DNA from: Oceanospirillaceae bacterium
GTDB taxonomy: Bacteria; Pseudomonadota; Gammaproteobacteria; Pseudomonadales; Balneatricaceae
Reading direction: 5' to 3'
DNA: 45,484 nucleotides
Assembly: GCA_013215375.1 (NCBI GenBank)
Contig: JABSRB010000044.1
Location: forward strand, 1 to 45,484
Shown piece by piece: positions 1 through 7,969 of this stretch. A program made the translations under genes and the position numbers. Under the pieces are notes generated by a model that was given only the letters and a program-made list of their open reading frames with translations, was not told where the DNA came from and made no database searches. Numbering within the stretch: the stretch's first letter is position 1; every line of letters starts with the position of its first letter.

Positions 1-50
1 CCGATGGTAGTGTGGGGTCTCCCCATGTGAGAGTAGGTCATCGCCAAGCT
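1..50 (+). rRNA. rrf: 5S ribosomal RNA, 3' end (partial)
   Basis: The window opens inside a 5S rRNA. The run beginning CCGATGGTAGTGTGGGG, then CTCCCCATGTGAGAGTAGG, matches the conserved 3' third of gammaproteobacterial 5S rRNA. Only the last ~50 bases are present; the 16S and 23S genes presumably lie upstream. The exact 3' end is not certain and is placed near CATCGCCAAGC. A strong intrinsic terminator follows at once, as expected at the end of an rrn operon. Confidence 0.93.
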
Positions 51-61
51 TTAATACCGAT

Positions 62-95
62 AAACCCCCAAGTGCTACGCACTTGGGGGTTTTTT
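62..95 (+). terminator. Intrinsic terminator of the rRNA operon
   Basis: A 14-bp perfect stem (AAACCCCCAAGTGC / GCACTTGGGGGTTT) with a TAC loop runs into a T-tract. It lies 12 bases after the 5S rRNA 3' end. Degenerate versions of its 3' arm and T-tract recur at about 320, 562 and 883. Confidence 0.95.
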
Positions 96-1045
96 CGTTA
101 TTAAAGCTTAAAGGCGATGACCAACTCTCACATGGGAGGTAAAGAGCGCAACTTGTTGCTGCGAGTACCATGTGATAGTAGGGGGTATTTTCGAGGGTCT
201 TAAAGCGAAGCTTTAATCGAAAATCCCGTAGCTGCGCTTGCGCATTCCTCTAAGGTTTACCACGCCAAGCTTTAGTCCAGCAGTACAATGCATCTACTTC
301 ATGCTGCTCTCTAATTCTACTTGGTTTTTTTGTTATTAAAGCTAAAAAGCGCTGCCCGTACTCTCACATAGATGTGTACCCATAGAGAGGGGCATACCAA
401 TAGTAGGGGGCATTTTCGAGTCACTTAAAGCACAGCTTTAATCGGCTCTTTATTCGCTGAAGACTCTACCGTAGTTGCGCTTGCGGACTCCATTAATATT
501 ACCACGGCAAACTTTAGCTGCGAGGTTCCACATATCTACTTTATGCAGTTCTCTATTTCTACTTGGGCTTTTTTTCGTTTAAAGCTTAAAGGCGATGACC
601 TACTCTCACATGGGAGGTAAAGAGCGCAACTCGTTGCTCCGAATACCATGTAATAGTAGGGGGAAATCAGGCACGTTTTAAAAGCGAAGCTTTTGTGTCT
701 GGTTTCGGGTAGTGCTTGCGCGTTCATTTATTCAGTGATGCTTTAGAAGCGCAGCTTCGTATCACTTTTGATTAGCTGAAGGCTCTACCGTAGCGGTACT
801 TGCGCACTCCCTTAAGGTTTACCACGCCAAGCTTTAGCTGCGAAGTACCATTTATCTACTTTATGCAGCTCTTTCATTCCACTAGGGACTTTTTTGTTCC
901 AGCTGAACCAAAGCAACATCTGTAGTCTCATATAGATGTGTACCCATAAAGAGGGGATACTCATAGGAGAGAGAAAGTAGTCACGCTTTAGATGCGCAAC
1001 TTTTGTGCCTGGTTTCGAGTAGCGCTTGCGCATCTAGTTAACGCC
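96..1045. repeat. Degenerate tandem array derived from 5S rRNA 3' ends and the rrn terminator
   Basis: About 950 bases carry no credible gene. Three kinds of block recur. Forward 5S-tail-like blocks (ACCACGCCAAGCTTTAG and variants) start near 258, 499 and 820. Eroded terminator remnants (CTTGG or CTAGG followed by T6-8 and GTT) lie near 320, 562 and 883. Inverted 5S-tail blocks lie near 108 and 584 (GGCGATGACC then ACTCTCACATGGGAGG), with more diverged versions near 350 and 911. Short palindromes of the type TTAAAGC-GAA-GCTTTAA sit between. Terminator-to-terminator spacing is about 237, 242 and 320 bases. The pattern fits local amplification of the rrn tail followed by decay. The minus-strand ORFs here are products of the repeats. 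Confidence 0.75.
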
Positions 1046-1280
1046 GTTCTCTTATTCCAAATCAGACTATTTTATCCGCTTACATTTACATCAAGGCTGG
1101 TTATATTATAAGTACCTACAGTTTAGCTTTAGTTTCTGGATTTTAACCGTTCGGCCAAATATTTAGCGACAGTATTTTTATTTCTGGATTTGACATACAT
1201 CGAAAAATTCTCCAATAATTAAGTTATTTTCTATAAGCGTATGAGTAATTAAAAATTCCATATAAACATATATTTAAAAT

Positions 1281-1298
1281 AATGTTAGCGCTAACATT
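1281..1298. promoter_or_regulatory. LacI/GalR-family-type operator palindrome
   Basis: AATGTTAGCGCTAACATT is a perfect 18-bp palindrome with a central CG step. This is the classic form of binding sites for LacI/GalR-family repressors, which control sugar-catabolism genes. It lies about 330 bases before the SDR start and about 60 bases before a possible 35-residue ORF. No LacI-family gene is present in the window, so the regulator must be encoded elsewhere. A TATAAA box at 1307-1312 would place the operator in the promoter core. Confidence 0.7.
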
Positions 1299-1357
1299 GA
1301 AAATTGTATAAAGTTGTAACTACAGTCTCTGAGAAATGAATTATACAAGGGGATAAA

Positions 1358-1465
1358 TTGAGCAAGTTCGACAAACTTGTTAAGAGTGCTTCCTTTGCCA
1401 GGGTCGGCCGCTTTAAGCGTCGCTGTGGTGTTTCTATTACGGAAAGTAAACTCTATGTTGCCTAG
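1358..1465 (+). CDS. Possible 35-residue basic protein, TTG start
   Basis: A TTG codon five bases after a good ribosome site (AAGGGG) opens a 35-codon frame ending in TAG. The product starts MSKFDKLVKS and is Lys/Arg-rich in its first half, including RFKRR. It lies directly downstream of the LacI-type palindrome and upstream of the SDR gene on the same strand, so it could be a leader peptide or small regulator of that locus, or the surviving start of a lost gene. I do not recognise a family. Support is only the ribosome site and the position. Confidence 0.25.
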   Translation: MSKFDKLVKSASFARVGRFKRRCGVSITESKLYVA

Positions 1466-1626
1466 CAGTAAAGAGGAAGCAGTCCCTAGCTAAATTATAT
1501 TTTTAATACAGCGACTAAGCTTTCTTTCGCTGTGCGATGACTTACCACTATTTATAACACTACCGGCCTTTTGTAGGCCAATATCAACAGCCAACTTATT
1601 TATATCATTGTAGAGGGTTAATTTTA

Positions 1627-2391
1627 ATGGGATCTTTAGTCAATAAAAAAGCGTTTATCACTGGTGCATCACAAGGTATCGGAAGGGCAATTGCCGAGAA
1701 CCTAATTGATGCAGGTTGTGACGTGTTCATCCACTGCTTTTCGAATGAAGAGGGGCCGAAAGCATTAGTCGCACGCGCACATGCAAGGGGTCAAAAGGCG
1801 GCATACGCTAAAGCCGATTTAACTTGTGAGAGCCAAACACAACAGTGCTTAGCCAAAGCGGGTGAATTCCTCGGCTGTATCGATGTACTCATTAACAATG
1901 CTGGCGGTATTATCGGTCGTAAATACCTTGGTGAAATAGATCTTAAATTCTGGCAGAGCGTGATTGATGTGAATATGACAACGATGCTGAATGTTACACA
2001 AGCGGCGCTGCCGTTGCTGGAAAAAGCGACACAAGGGGCAAGTATCGTCAATGTAGCATCGCTAGCTGGTCGTAGCGGCGGCCACAGTGGCTCATTGGCA
2101 TATTCGACGACTAAAGGAGCAGTCTTGACCTGGACGCGCTCACTTGCCGCTGAACTGGGTGAAAAAGGTATTCGGGTGAATGCGGTAGCCCCTGGCTTAA
2201 TTCTAGGTACACGTTTTCACGACGTTCATACGACGCAGGCATCATCCGATGCAACTGTTGCACAAATCCCCCTGGGCCGCGCTGGTTGCTCGGATGATGT
2301 TGCACGTGCGATTACATTCCTAGCTTCTGAATATGATGGTTTTATCTCTGGCGCTACACTTGATATTAATGGCGGAGTGTACCGCGCCTAA
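1627..2391 (+). CDS. SDR-family NAD(P)-dependent oxidoreductase
   Basis: A 254-residue classical short-chain dehydrogenase/reductase, predicted cytosolic. Visible motifs are the cofactor-binding TGASQGIG (12-19), NNAG (90-93), the Asn of DVNMTT (near 116), catalytic Ser145, and the YxxxK pair Tyr159/Lys163, followed by the PG motif at 189-190. The C-terminus (SGATLDINGG) is typical of FabG-like and sugar dehydrogenases. The next gene on the strand encodes an RbsD/FucU mutarotase, and a LacI-type operator lies upstream. This suggests a sugar or sugar-acid dehydrogenase, for example an aldose dehydrogenase, rather than a housekeeping FabG. The substrate cannot be read from the sequence. Start ATG is supported by AGAGGG upstream. 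Confidence 0.88.
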   Translation: MGSLVNKKAFITGASQGIGRAIAENLIDAGCDVFIHCFSNEEGPKALVARAHARGQKAAYAKADLTCESQTQQCLAKAGEFLGCIDVLINNAGGIIGRKYLGEIDLKFWQSVIDVNMTTMLNVTQAALPLLEKATQGASIVNVASLAGRSGGHSGSLAYSTTKGAVLTWTRSLAAELGEKGIRVNAVAPGLILGTRFHDVHTTQASSDATVAQIPLGRAGCSDDVARAITFLASEYDGFISGATLDINGGVYRA

Positions 2392-2481
2392 TACATCCTT
2401 TTCCCTCTCAAAAAATCAATGCTATTAGGCGTTGGTTTTTTAAGTTACTCACATGTCTTTAGTACTTACAAAGGTGAAGCT

Positions 2482-2916
2482 ATGCTTAAAACAGCTGTAA
2501 TACATCCTACCATTATGGAAGCGCTTGGCCGTTCTGGTCATTTTTCTCAAGTGGTCATCGCAGATGGTAATCTACCCGTAGGGGCGATTACCGGGCCGAA
2601 TTCTACCACTGTACACCTTAACTTTCGCCCAGGTTTATTGGATGCATTAACGGTGCTTGAGGGGATTCTTGAGGTTTGCCCAATTCAAGGGGCTATAGTT
2701 ATGCAAAAGCCAGCGCAAGCGAGCGCTGAGATTCATGGTGCCTACCAAAAATTATTGGGTGATGTGAGTTGGGAGGAGATGGAGCGCTGGGCCTTCTACG
2801 ATAAAATTCGGGAACCAGCTACTGTGTTGATTATCCAAACAGGGGAGCAGTGTCGTTTTGCCAACATCATACTAACTGTAGGAGTAGTGAAAATGGCTGA
2901 GGAAAGTGATTTTTAA
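2482..2916 (+). CDS. RbsD/FucU-family sugar mutarotase
   Basis: The 144-residue product starting MLKTAVIHP matches the length and layout of the RbsD (ribose pyranase) / FucU (fucose mutarotase) family. These enzymes interconvert sugar anomers so that the form released by import or hydrolysis can be used. The conserved N-terminal segment GRSGHFSQVVIADGNLP carries the catalytic-type His and the Asp of the ADxNLP motif. The open frame extends upstream to 2419, but the ATG at 2482 has a ribosome site (AAAGGTG) and begins where the family begins. It lies 90 bases after the SDR gene and is probably co-transcribed. FucU versus RbsD specificity is not resolved. No fucose or ribose kinase, isomerase or transporter is next to it. 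Confidence 0.85.
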   Translation: MLKTAVIHPTIMEALGRSGHFSQVVIADGNLPVGAITGPNSTTVHLNFRPGLLDALTVLEGILEVCPIQGAIVMQKPAQASAEIHGAYQKLLGDVSWEEMERWAFYDKIREPATVLIIQTGEQCRFANIILTVGVVKMAEESDF

Positions 2917-3416
2917 ATTTTATATTAATGGCAATTATTGAATATCTATTTCACATCGTCGAAGAGAGAATACTGTTTCTTGATGGAAAAAATATTTACC
3001 TTTCCTTCAGAAACTAGCTCGTGTTCAAGTCGCGCCGCGAGACGACCGCAGTAGACGTCTGTTTCTGGAGGGGCGTTAGCTAATTGGCCCCCCCTTATCT
3101 ATCGCGAACGAAGAAGTGAAGTCATCTAATATCTTGGGTCTGGACACTATACTGCCTATATTTTCAGAGGGTAGGGTCTTAAACAAATATGAAAAAAACA
3201 TCAAGAAAAATGGATCAGTAAATATACAGCTACGGCATGTTTCCGCAAGTTCTAATATTCAGATCCTGGCAGAGTTATTGCCGATCCATTAATATCAAGT
3301 TTATTATTAGTCATTCTAGCCGATAAATGTTGATATTGTTCATTTTGTGTTAATATTTAGTTTTATCAATATTAAGACCAGACACAGATGGCTGTTTTTT
3401 GGTTAGGAGGCTCAGG
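2917..3416. other. Gene-free region upstream of the repeat protein
   Basis: About 500 bases lack a supported gene. An imperfect GC-rich inverted repeat near 3070-3093 (GGGGC / GCCCC) is a weak terminator candidate for the FucU gene. The last 90 bases are AT-rich and contain the TTAATATT/AATATTAA inverted repeat, which probably belongs to the promoter of the repeat protein. Confidence 0.4.
3350..3375. promoter_or_regulatory. Inverted repeat in the promoter region of the repeat protein
   Basis: Arms TTAATATT (3350-3357) and AATATTAA (3368-3375) are perfect complements separated by 10 bases, ending about 40 bases before the start codon. A TTGATA at 3330 could be a -35 element. The arrangement suits an operator, but an AT-rich palindrome of this size can also arise by chance. 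Confidence 0.3.
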
Positions 3417-4130
3417 ATGAATAATCCATTTCTACGCAAAGCAGATAGTTTACAACCTTCATTTGTTTCTTCCGAGGATGGCGAGGGGAAAATATTTACC
3501 AGAGTCACTTATCACGACCTAGACATATCCTCTGGCCCAGATAATGCTCCTTCAGACTTGAAAAATTTGGCAGGGAATAACCCAGATAATAGCATTCCAG
3601 AAATATCAGTTAATCCTGCTGTGCCTACTCCTTTTACACCAGAAGCACCAGTCAATCCAGCCTGGCCGACTCCTGATCTTCCAGTGATATCTGTCAATCC
3701 AGCTTGGCCGATTCCTGATCTTCCAGTGATATCTGTCAATCCAGCTTGGCCGATTCCTGATCTTCCAGTGATATCTGTCAATCCAGCTTGGCCCACTCCT
3801 ATCAACCCAATCGATGATGCTGGGAATCCCAATGCTCAAATGGATCCTGCTGGTAATCCTAATATCCCAGAGGTGATTTCTAACCCATCTTCAGCATTTG
3901 GCCCTGATCCACTCTCTATAATTTCAGGTTCTAATTATCTGTTTATTGGTGATATTTTGGATGACGGTCAGGATATGATGACGGGGTTTTTAGCTAATCT
4001 ATCAAGTGAAGCCTATGAAATTCCTGAAATAGATGCAGTGGCTAGTGTTGATAATGAAAAGATGATTGATTTAAATTCACAGCCTAGTGTTGATCCTCTG
4101 GTTGAGGATATAGTCTATATTGACTCGTAA
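3417..4130 (+). CDS. Acidic protein with five 14-residue Pro/Trp repeats, unknown function
   Basis: The 237-residue product starts at the ATG six bases after a perfect AGGAGG; an in-frame TTG at 3399 lies upstream of that site and is unlikely to be used. There is no signal peptide, lipobox or membrane segment, so the protein is predicted cytosolic. Residues 1-64 are polar and acidic. Residues 65-134 are five tandem 14-residue units of the type VNPAWPIPDLPVIS; the first has Val in place of Trp. After the repeats come two looser NPN/GNP motifs and an acidic tail with no Cys. The family is unknown to me. It lies 67 bases before a ferritin-like diiron protein on the same strand, so the two are probably an operon. 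A multi-core modified-peptide substrate or a structural partner of the diiron protein are both possible, but this is inference. Confidence 0.75.
   Translation: MNNPFLRKADSLQPSFVSSEDGEGKIFTRVTYHDLDISSGPDNAPSDLKNLAGNNPDNSIPEISVNPAVPTPFTPEAPVNPAWPTPDLPVISVNPAWPIPDLPVISVNPAWPIPDLPVISVNPAWPTPINPIDDAGNPNAQMDPAGNPNIPEVISNPSSAFGPDPLSIISGSNYLFIGDILDDGQDMMTGFLANLSSEAYEIPEIDAVASVDNEKMIDLNSQPSVDPLVEDIVYIDS
3609..3818 (+). repeat. 42-bp in-frame tandem repeat, five units
   Basis: The unit boundary GT(C/T)AATCC occurs at 3609, 3651, 3693, 3735 and 3777, an exact 42-base period. Units 2-4 are nearly identical at DNA level (GTCAATCCAGC(T/C)TGGCC...). Units 1 and 5 are diverged, as expected when an array expands from its centre. 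Because 42 is a multiple of three, copy-number changes would keep the reading frame. Confidence 0.95.
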
Positions 4131-4197
4131 CATTGGCGGATAAAGAGTGTTGGACTATTATTATCCATGATAACTATACTTGGTTGCTGAGGTATAA

Positions 4198-4860
4198 ATG
4201 CAAAGAGTTCAACACTATTGGTACAACCAGGCGATTGCCGAATACACATCAGCGGCACGCACTGTCGAACTCAGCCACTGGATGCAACGTCTTGCATTTA
4301 GCCCTGATTTAATACGCGATGCTATTCGTATCTCAGATGATGAGATGGTGCACGCCCAAATGTGTTTTGACTTGGCAAAATTAGCGGGCAGCGAAAAAAA
4401 CTTACCTTTAAATAATATGCAATTAATACTTCCTCAAGAGTATCCATTACTGGGAAAATCGCTATTAATCGTTCTAGTACAATCCTATTGTTTTGGTGAA
4501 ACCGCGGCTGTACCACTTTTTGCCGCTATGCGAAAATCAGCCTCTAAAGATTCAGTACTCGCTGCTTACGATAGAATTCTTCAGGACGAACCTAGGCATG
4601 CAAAATTTGGTTGGGTCGCCTTAGCTTGGTGTTGTGAAAATTGGCCACAGGCAAGAGAGTGGCTAGTTGAAATAACTCCTATTGCACTGGGCAGGATGCG
4701 CAAGGCATATTGTGACCATCCGGCGTTTGATCCTCAATTAAGCCAAAACGAAATTGACTGGGGCGTTTTCCCTAGGGAACTCTATGGAGAGATTCTGGAG
4801 AGGACAATAGCGACGACTTATAGCCAGAGACTAGCGTATTACGATATACCTCTCCTTTGA
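4198..4860 (+). CDS. Ferritin-like diiron domain protein
   Basis: This 220-residue predicted cytosolic protein carries a full set of carboxylate-bridged diiron ligands: Glu15, Glu49-x-x-His52 (DDEMVHAQMC), Glu101 (CFGETAAV) and Glu131-x-x-His134 (DEPRHAKFGW). This is the pattern of a four-helix ferritin-like bundle. It resembles the uncharacterised ferritin-like proteins common in myxobacteria (EHAS, DEIRHA, GETLAA and DEARHA motifs), known to me as oxidase-like domains without assigned substrate. The ATG has a GAGG ribosome site. It follows the Pro/Trp repeat protein by 67 bases and is probably co-transcribed. It could oxidise its neighbour or a small molecule, or store or sense iron; the sequence does not decide. 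Confidence 0.8.
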   Translation: MQRVQHYWYNQAIAEYTSAARTVELSHWMQRLAFSPDLIRDAIRISDDEMVHAQMCFDLAKLAGSEKNLPLNNMQLILPQEYPLLGKSLLIVLVQSYCFGETAAVPLFAAMRKSASKDSVLAAYDRILQDEPRHAKFGWVALAWCCENWPQAREWLVEITPIALGRMRKAYCDHPAFDPQLSQNEIDWGVFPRELYGEILERTIATTYSQRLAYYDIPLL

Positions 4861-4953
4861 ACTCAAAAAATTCATTATAAGCCAAGAATGACATGGTTTA
4901 ATCACACCTATAACGATTAACCTAGTCAAATATTTTATAGAACTTCGACATAG

Positions 4954-5175
4954 ACAGTGCAGAGTTTAGGTTTTAAGGTGAAAGTTAGGGCATTGGGAGA
5001 TAACCAGGGGCTTAAATATCCTATTTTTTTAGGAAGTAACTTGGTTGAAGATGGAGCTATGTTATCGGTTTCACCAACGGGACGACAATATAGCTGCGAC
5101 TAGATTCGCTCCGGGAATTTGGCAATGACTTCGGCGGAAAAAACCAGAGGATCGACCATTGTTTGGAAACCATAA
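4954..5175 (+). pseudogene. Relic of a periplasmic binding-protein-like gene
   Basis: One reading frame gives protein-like sequence broken by an in-frame TAG at 5101. Before the stop it reads KYPIFLGSNLVEDGAMLSVS followed by PTGRQ; after it, the frame ends in STIVWKP and TAA. The sequence before the stop resembles the C-terminal part of ABC-type substrate-binding proteins (ABC_sub_bind type: a pattern of pxFxxxxxLVxxGALlsxxP followed by GRQ). There is no start codon or ribosome site, and a stop at 4951 precedes it. I read it as the 3' remnant of a lost sensor or transport gene next to the chemoreceptor gene. The family link is tentative. Confidence 0.4.
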
Positions 5176-5214
5176 TATGATGGGTCATTATCCTTAAACC
5201 CCCTCCTGATGCTT

Positions 5215-7545
5215 TTAATTAAGTTTAAAATATTCCATTAACTGAGTAAGTTGTAATGCCTTGTCGTCTAGTTGAGCACTTGAGTGCGCTGTTTCATTGA
5301 CCAATGACGCATTTTGATTACTTAATTTTTCCAGTTGCGATATGGACAGTTGAACTGAGCGGATTTTATCAAATTGCTCAGTACTAGCATCACTGATGTC
5401 AGTAACTGCATTATTGGCTTCCTTTAGCGCAGTGTAAATATTGTCTAGGGAAGTGCCGGTGTTTTTTACCAGTTGACTACTACTTAGAATTTTCAGTGAA
5501 CTGTCAGTGATAAGATGTTTGACATCTTTTGCCGCTTGAGAGGTTTTGTTCGCCAATATACCCACTTCTTTTGCCACAACAGCAAAACCTTTACCTCCAT
5601 CTTGGGCCCGTGCAGCTTCCACGGTGGCGTTTAAAGCTAAAATACTAGTTTGAAAAGAAATGTTATTAATGACATTGATGATTTCTGAAATCTTATCACT
5701 AGATTTTTTCATGATGAGCATTGAATTTATCGCAGATTCAACGATATTTAAGCCTTCAGTCGCTTGCTTCAAGGAATTAGTGACTATTTTTTTAGCGTGC
5801 TGAGCGCTCTGTACATTTTCTTCCACACGCAGCGTTAATAGTTGCATAGTATCTGCCGTGCTACTGAGGGCTGATACTTGATTGGCAATCTGTTTGTCTA
5901 AGGTTTTCCCCCTGACAGCGATATCCCTAGCGCCATTTTGTACCTTATCAGCCATGTTATGCACGTTACCTACTGTTTGTTGCAGATTATCTAATGTGGT
6001 GCTTATTGCATTGAGAATTAATGCTAATTGGCCTTCAAAGTCATTGGAAATAACTTGCTTGAGCTGACCTTGACTCATTTCAGTAGAGACTCTGACTATT
6101 TCAATAACTGCAGCTTCTATGGTTTGCATGGATAAATTAATATTAAGTTTAAGTTGATCTAAATCACCGGAAACCTCGACGCTGACCCTCTGACTAAAGT
6201 CTCCTTTGGTGGCGCTGCTCATCACTGAACTAATGTTTGTAATGGCAGCGTCTAGGAGTTTCATTGTATTGTTAGCGCTCTGTGCTGAGGTTAGGAAACT
6301 ACCTTCTAAGCCGGTTAAATCAGCACTGTTTTTGAAATCACCCTGCTGTAAGCTGTCTAATACTTGCAAGATACTATTCATGCCTTTTTCAATATTGTCA
6401 CAACTGCGATTGACTGCTTTTTTTAAGTCGGCAAAATCGCCTTGAGCCCTCGTTTCTATTCGTGCATTGAAGTTACCATCGGCGAGCGCAGTAACGACTT
6501 TGGTAACTTCCTGTAAGGTGCTTTTTTGAACGCTGAGCAGTTGATTAATTGAATCTCCCACTTGACCAATTTCGTTATTAGGCATGCCTTCTATTCGATC
6601 ACCCAGCTTTCCAGTATTGGCAATATTTAACAAGCTGCGCCGCAGTGAAATAATAGGAATGGTGATAGAGCGGGAGACGTACAACAAAAAAAACAGTATT
6701 AGCACCATAAGAACCAAACTTATAGTTGTGGTAATGAATGTGTTTCTTGCAGAGAGAGCGCTGATCGTTGCACTAATGTGCTCCTCTAAGGTGTTAATTT
6801 GAGATTCTACATCATGTACGGCATCACGCATTTGCAGCCGCAAACCTAAGTTCTCGCTTAAGCCTTTGGTTTGGTATGCCTCTACCAGCATGTGAAAGTT
6901 AGTGACGTATGTTTCCAGAACATTTAACAGTGTGTTTTTAACTTCTCTGCTAAGAGACGAGAGGTGGGTATCTGATTTAAACTGGCTAACTCTTGTATCA
7001 AATTCTTTTAAATAAGCGGCATCGCTCCTGAGCATGAAATCCTTTTCGTGGCGCCTGAGCATAAGCATATCTATGGTTAATTGTTGAGCTAGGTGATTAC
7101 TCAGTAAAGCTTCAATCTGATGCACAGAGCTTCTCAGTTTACCGTATAAGCCCTGTTTCGAACTGAGACCTATTTTTTGCTGGATAGCTAGCATAGACGA
7201 AAACCGTTGATGGTATATATCTAGCTTTTTCTTAGCCGCCATTAGCACTTTTGTATCAATCTCGTTACCGCTGATCTCTTCGGCCAAGAGATTAGTTTGG
7301 CTGACAATGTTTGAAAAAGTACTTTCAAACTTATCGATATATTTAAGATTCTTGCGCGCAAAGAAATCTTTCTCGTGGCGCCTTAAACTTAGCATGCTGT
7401 TGCTAATCTTAAACAGCAGTATCTGTTGTTGGCTATGCTGATTGATGGTCATAGTGCTGTTTTGGTTGGTTCCTAATATCAGCAACACTGCACTAATGAC
7501 TAGTGCTATAAGGATATAAAATTGTTTTTTTATCGACATGGTCAA
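5215..7545 (-). CDS. Methyl-accepting chemotaxis protein with HBM-type sensor domain
   Basis: This 776-residue transmembrane chemoreceptor has a first membrane helix at about 9-25, then a long helical periplasmic sensor with two LRRHEKDF motifs, the hallmark of helical bimodular (HBM) ligand-binding domains. A second membrane helix follows at about 270-292, then a HAMP domain and further HAMP-like helical segments. The C-terminal cytoplasmic signalling domain includes the hairpin tip [13 protein letters not shown] and GFAVVAKEV, the site that contacts CheA/CheW. No C-terminal NWETF-like CheR-docking pentapeptide is present. HBM receptors elsewhere sense organic acids such as TCA intermediates; the ligand here is unknown. 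The gene is monocistronic, between two decayed genes. Confidence 0.93.
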   Translation of the reverse strand: MTMSIKKQFYILIALVISAVLLILGTNQNSTMTINQHSQQQILLFKISNSMLSLRRHEKDFFARKNLKYIDKFESTFSNIVSQTNLLAEEISGNEIDTKVLMAAKKKLDIYHQRFSSMLAIQQKIGLSSKQGLYGKLRSSVHQIEALLSNHLAQQLTIDMLMLRRHEKDFMLRSDAAYLKEFDTRVSQFKSDTHLSSLSREVKNTLLNVLETYVTNFHMLVEAYQTKGLSENLGLRLQMRDAVHDVESQINTLEEHISATISALSARNTFITTTISLVLMVLILFFLLYVSRSITIPIISLRRSLLNIANTGKLGDRIEGMPNNEIGQVGDSINQLLSVQKSTLQEVTKVVTALADGNFNARIETRAQGDFADLKKAVNRSCDNIEKGMNSILQVLDSLQQGDFKNSADLTGLEGSFLTSAQSANNTMKLLDAAITNISSVMSSATKGDFSQRVSVEVSGDLDQLKLNINLSMQTIEAAVIEIVRVSTEMSQGQLKQVISNDFEGQLALILNAISTTLDNLQQTVGNVHNMADKVQNGARDIAVRGKTLDKQIANQVSALSSTADTMQLLTLRVEENVQSAQHAKKIVTNSLKQATEGLNIVESAINSMLIMKKSSDKISEIINVINNISFQTSILALNATVEAARAQDGGKGFAVVAKEVGILANKTSQAAKDVKHLITDSSLKILSSSQLVKNTGTSLDNIYTALKEANNAVTDISDASTEQFDKIRSVQLSISQLEKLSNQNASLVNETAHSSAQLDDKALQLTQLMEYFKLN

Positions 7546-7969
7546 TTCTCTAGAAAAAGGACTTTCTCACGAATTTTAAGTGTAGTTGAAAATTGACGTT
7601 TTGAAGGGAAAGATTATCTATTGTAAATATAAGTTTTTGCATTGCCGACTTCTCTTTTAAAAATCATGAGATTAGCAACCCTATCCTAGGAGTATGCGCA
7701 GCTCTATTTGATAGTAGTGCTCCCCCTCGCCTAAAGAACTTTACAGCCATCAAACATGCTTTTATCGTCATCGCCGTATAATTCCTATCCCTCATAAAAG
7801 CATGCATGCGCTAAACTCTTATTTCAATTATCCAGCAGGCTTCATTCGTTCTGCATCAGGCACAAGTGGGGCTCGTTTCTGCAAAACCGTTATTAGCTTT
7901 GAGCTGATCTCAGCAGTATGGGTCAAAGTATCGCTGTCCTTATCACTAAATAAAGCATATGAGTTTTAA
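7546..7969. other. Intergenic region upstream of the chemoreceptor
   Basis: About 420 bases hold no supported gene. The minus-strand promoter of the chemoreceptor should lie here. The only structure seen is the 11-bp inverted repeat at 7755-7804. The rest may be the eroded 5' part of the response-regulator relic that follows. Confidence 0.4.
7755..7804. repeat. 11-bp inverted repeat
   Basis: CATGCTTTTAT (7755-7765) and ATAAAAGCATG (7794-7804) are perfect complements separated by 28 bases. There is no T-tract, so this is not an obvious terminator. It could be an operator or the remains of a mobile element end. Confidence 0.5.

Larger units (their letters stand above)
1046..1626. other. Intergenic leader region upstream of the SDR gene
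   Basis: This stretch is AT-rich. It contains a possible promoter at 1190-1219 (TTGACA, 18-base spacer, AATAAT), the perfect operator palindrome at 1281-1298, a TATAAA box at 1307-1312 just downstream of it, a short TTG-start ORF at 1358-1465, and a small GC hairpin near 1565-1579 (GGCCT/AGGCC) without a T-tract. The SDR gene has a weak ribosome site (AGAGGG) nine to ten bases before its ATG. Promoter calls are by eye only. Confidence 0.4.

Noticed and set aside
536-1033. Minus-strand ORFs of 63 and 73 residues in the rrn-tail region
   Set aside because: They lie within the 5S-derived repeats, have no ribosome site and show low-complexity, repeat-derived sequence.
3609-3818. Regular direct repeats that could suggest a CRISPR array
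   Set aside because: The units are contiguous, without unique spacers, and are in frame within a protein-coding gene.
3512-3839. Minus-strand ORFs of 106 and 77 residues with internal repeats opposite the repeat protein
   Set aside because: They are antisense readings of the 42-bp repeat. The plus frame has a perfect ribosome site, whereas these have none.
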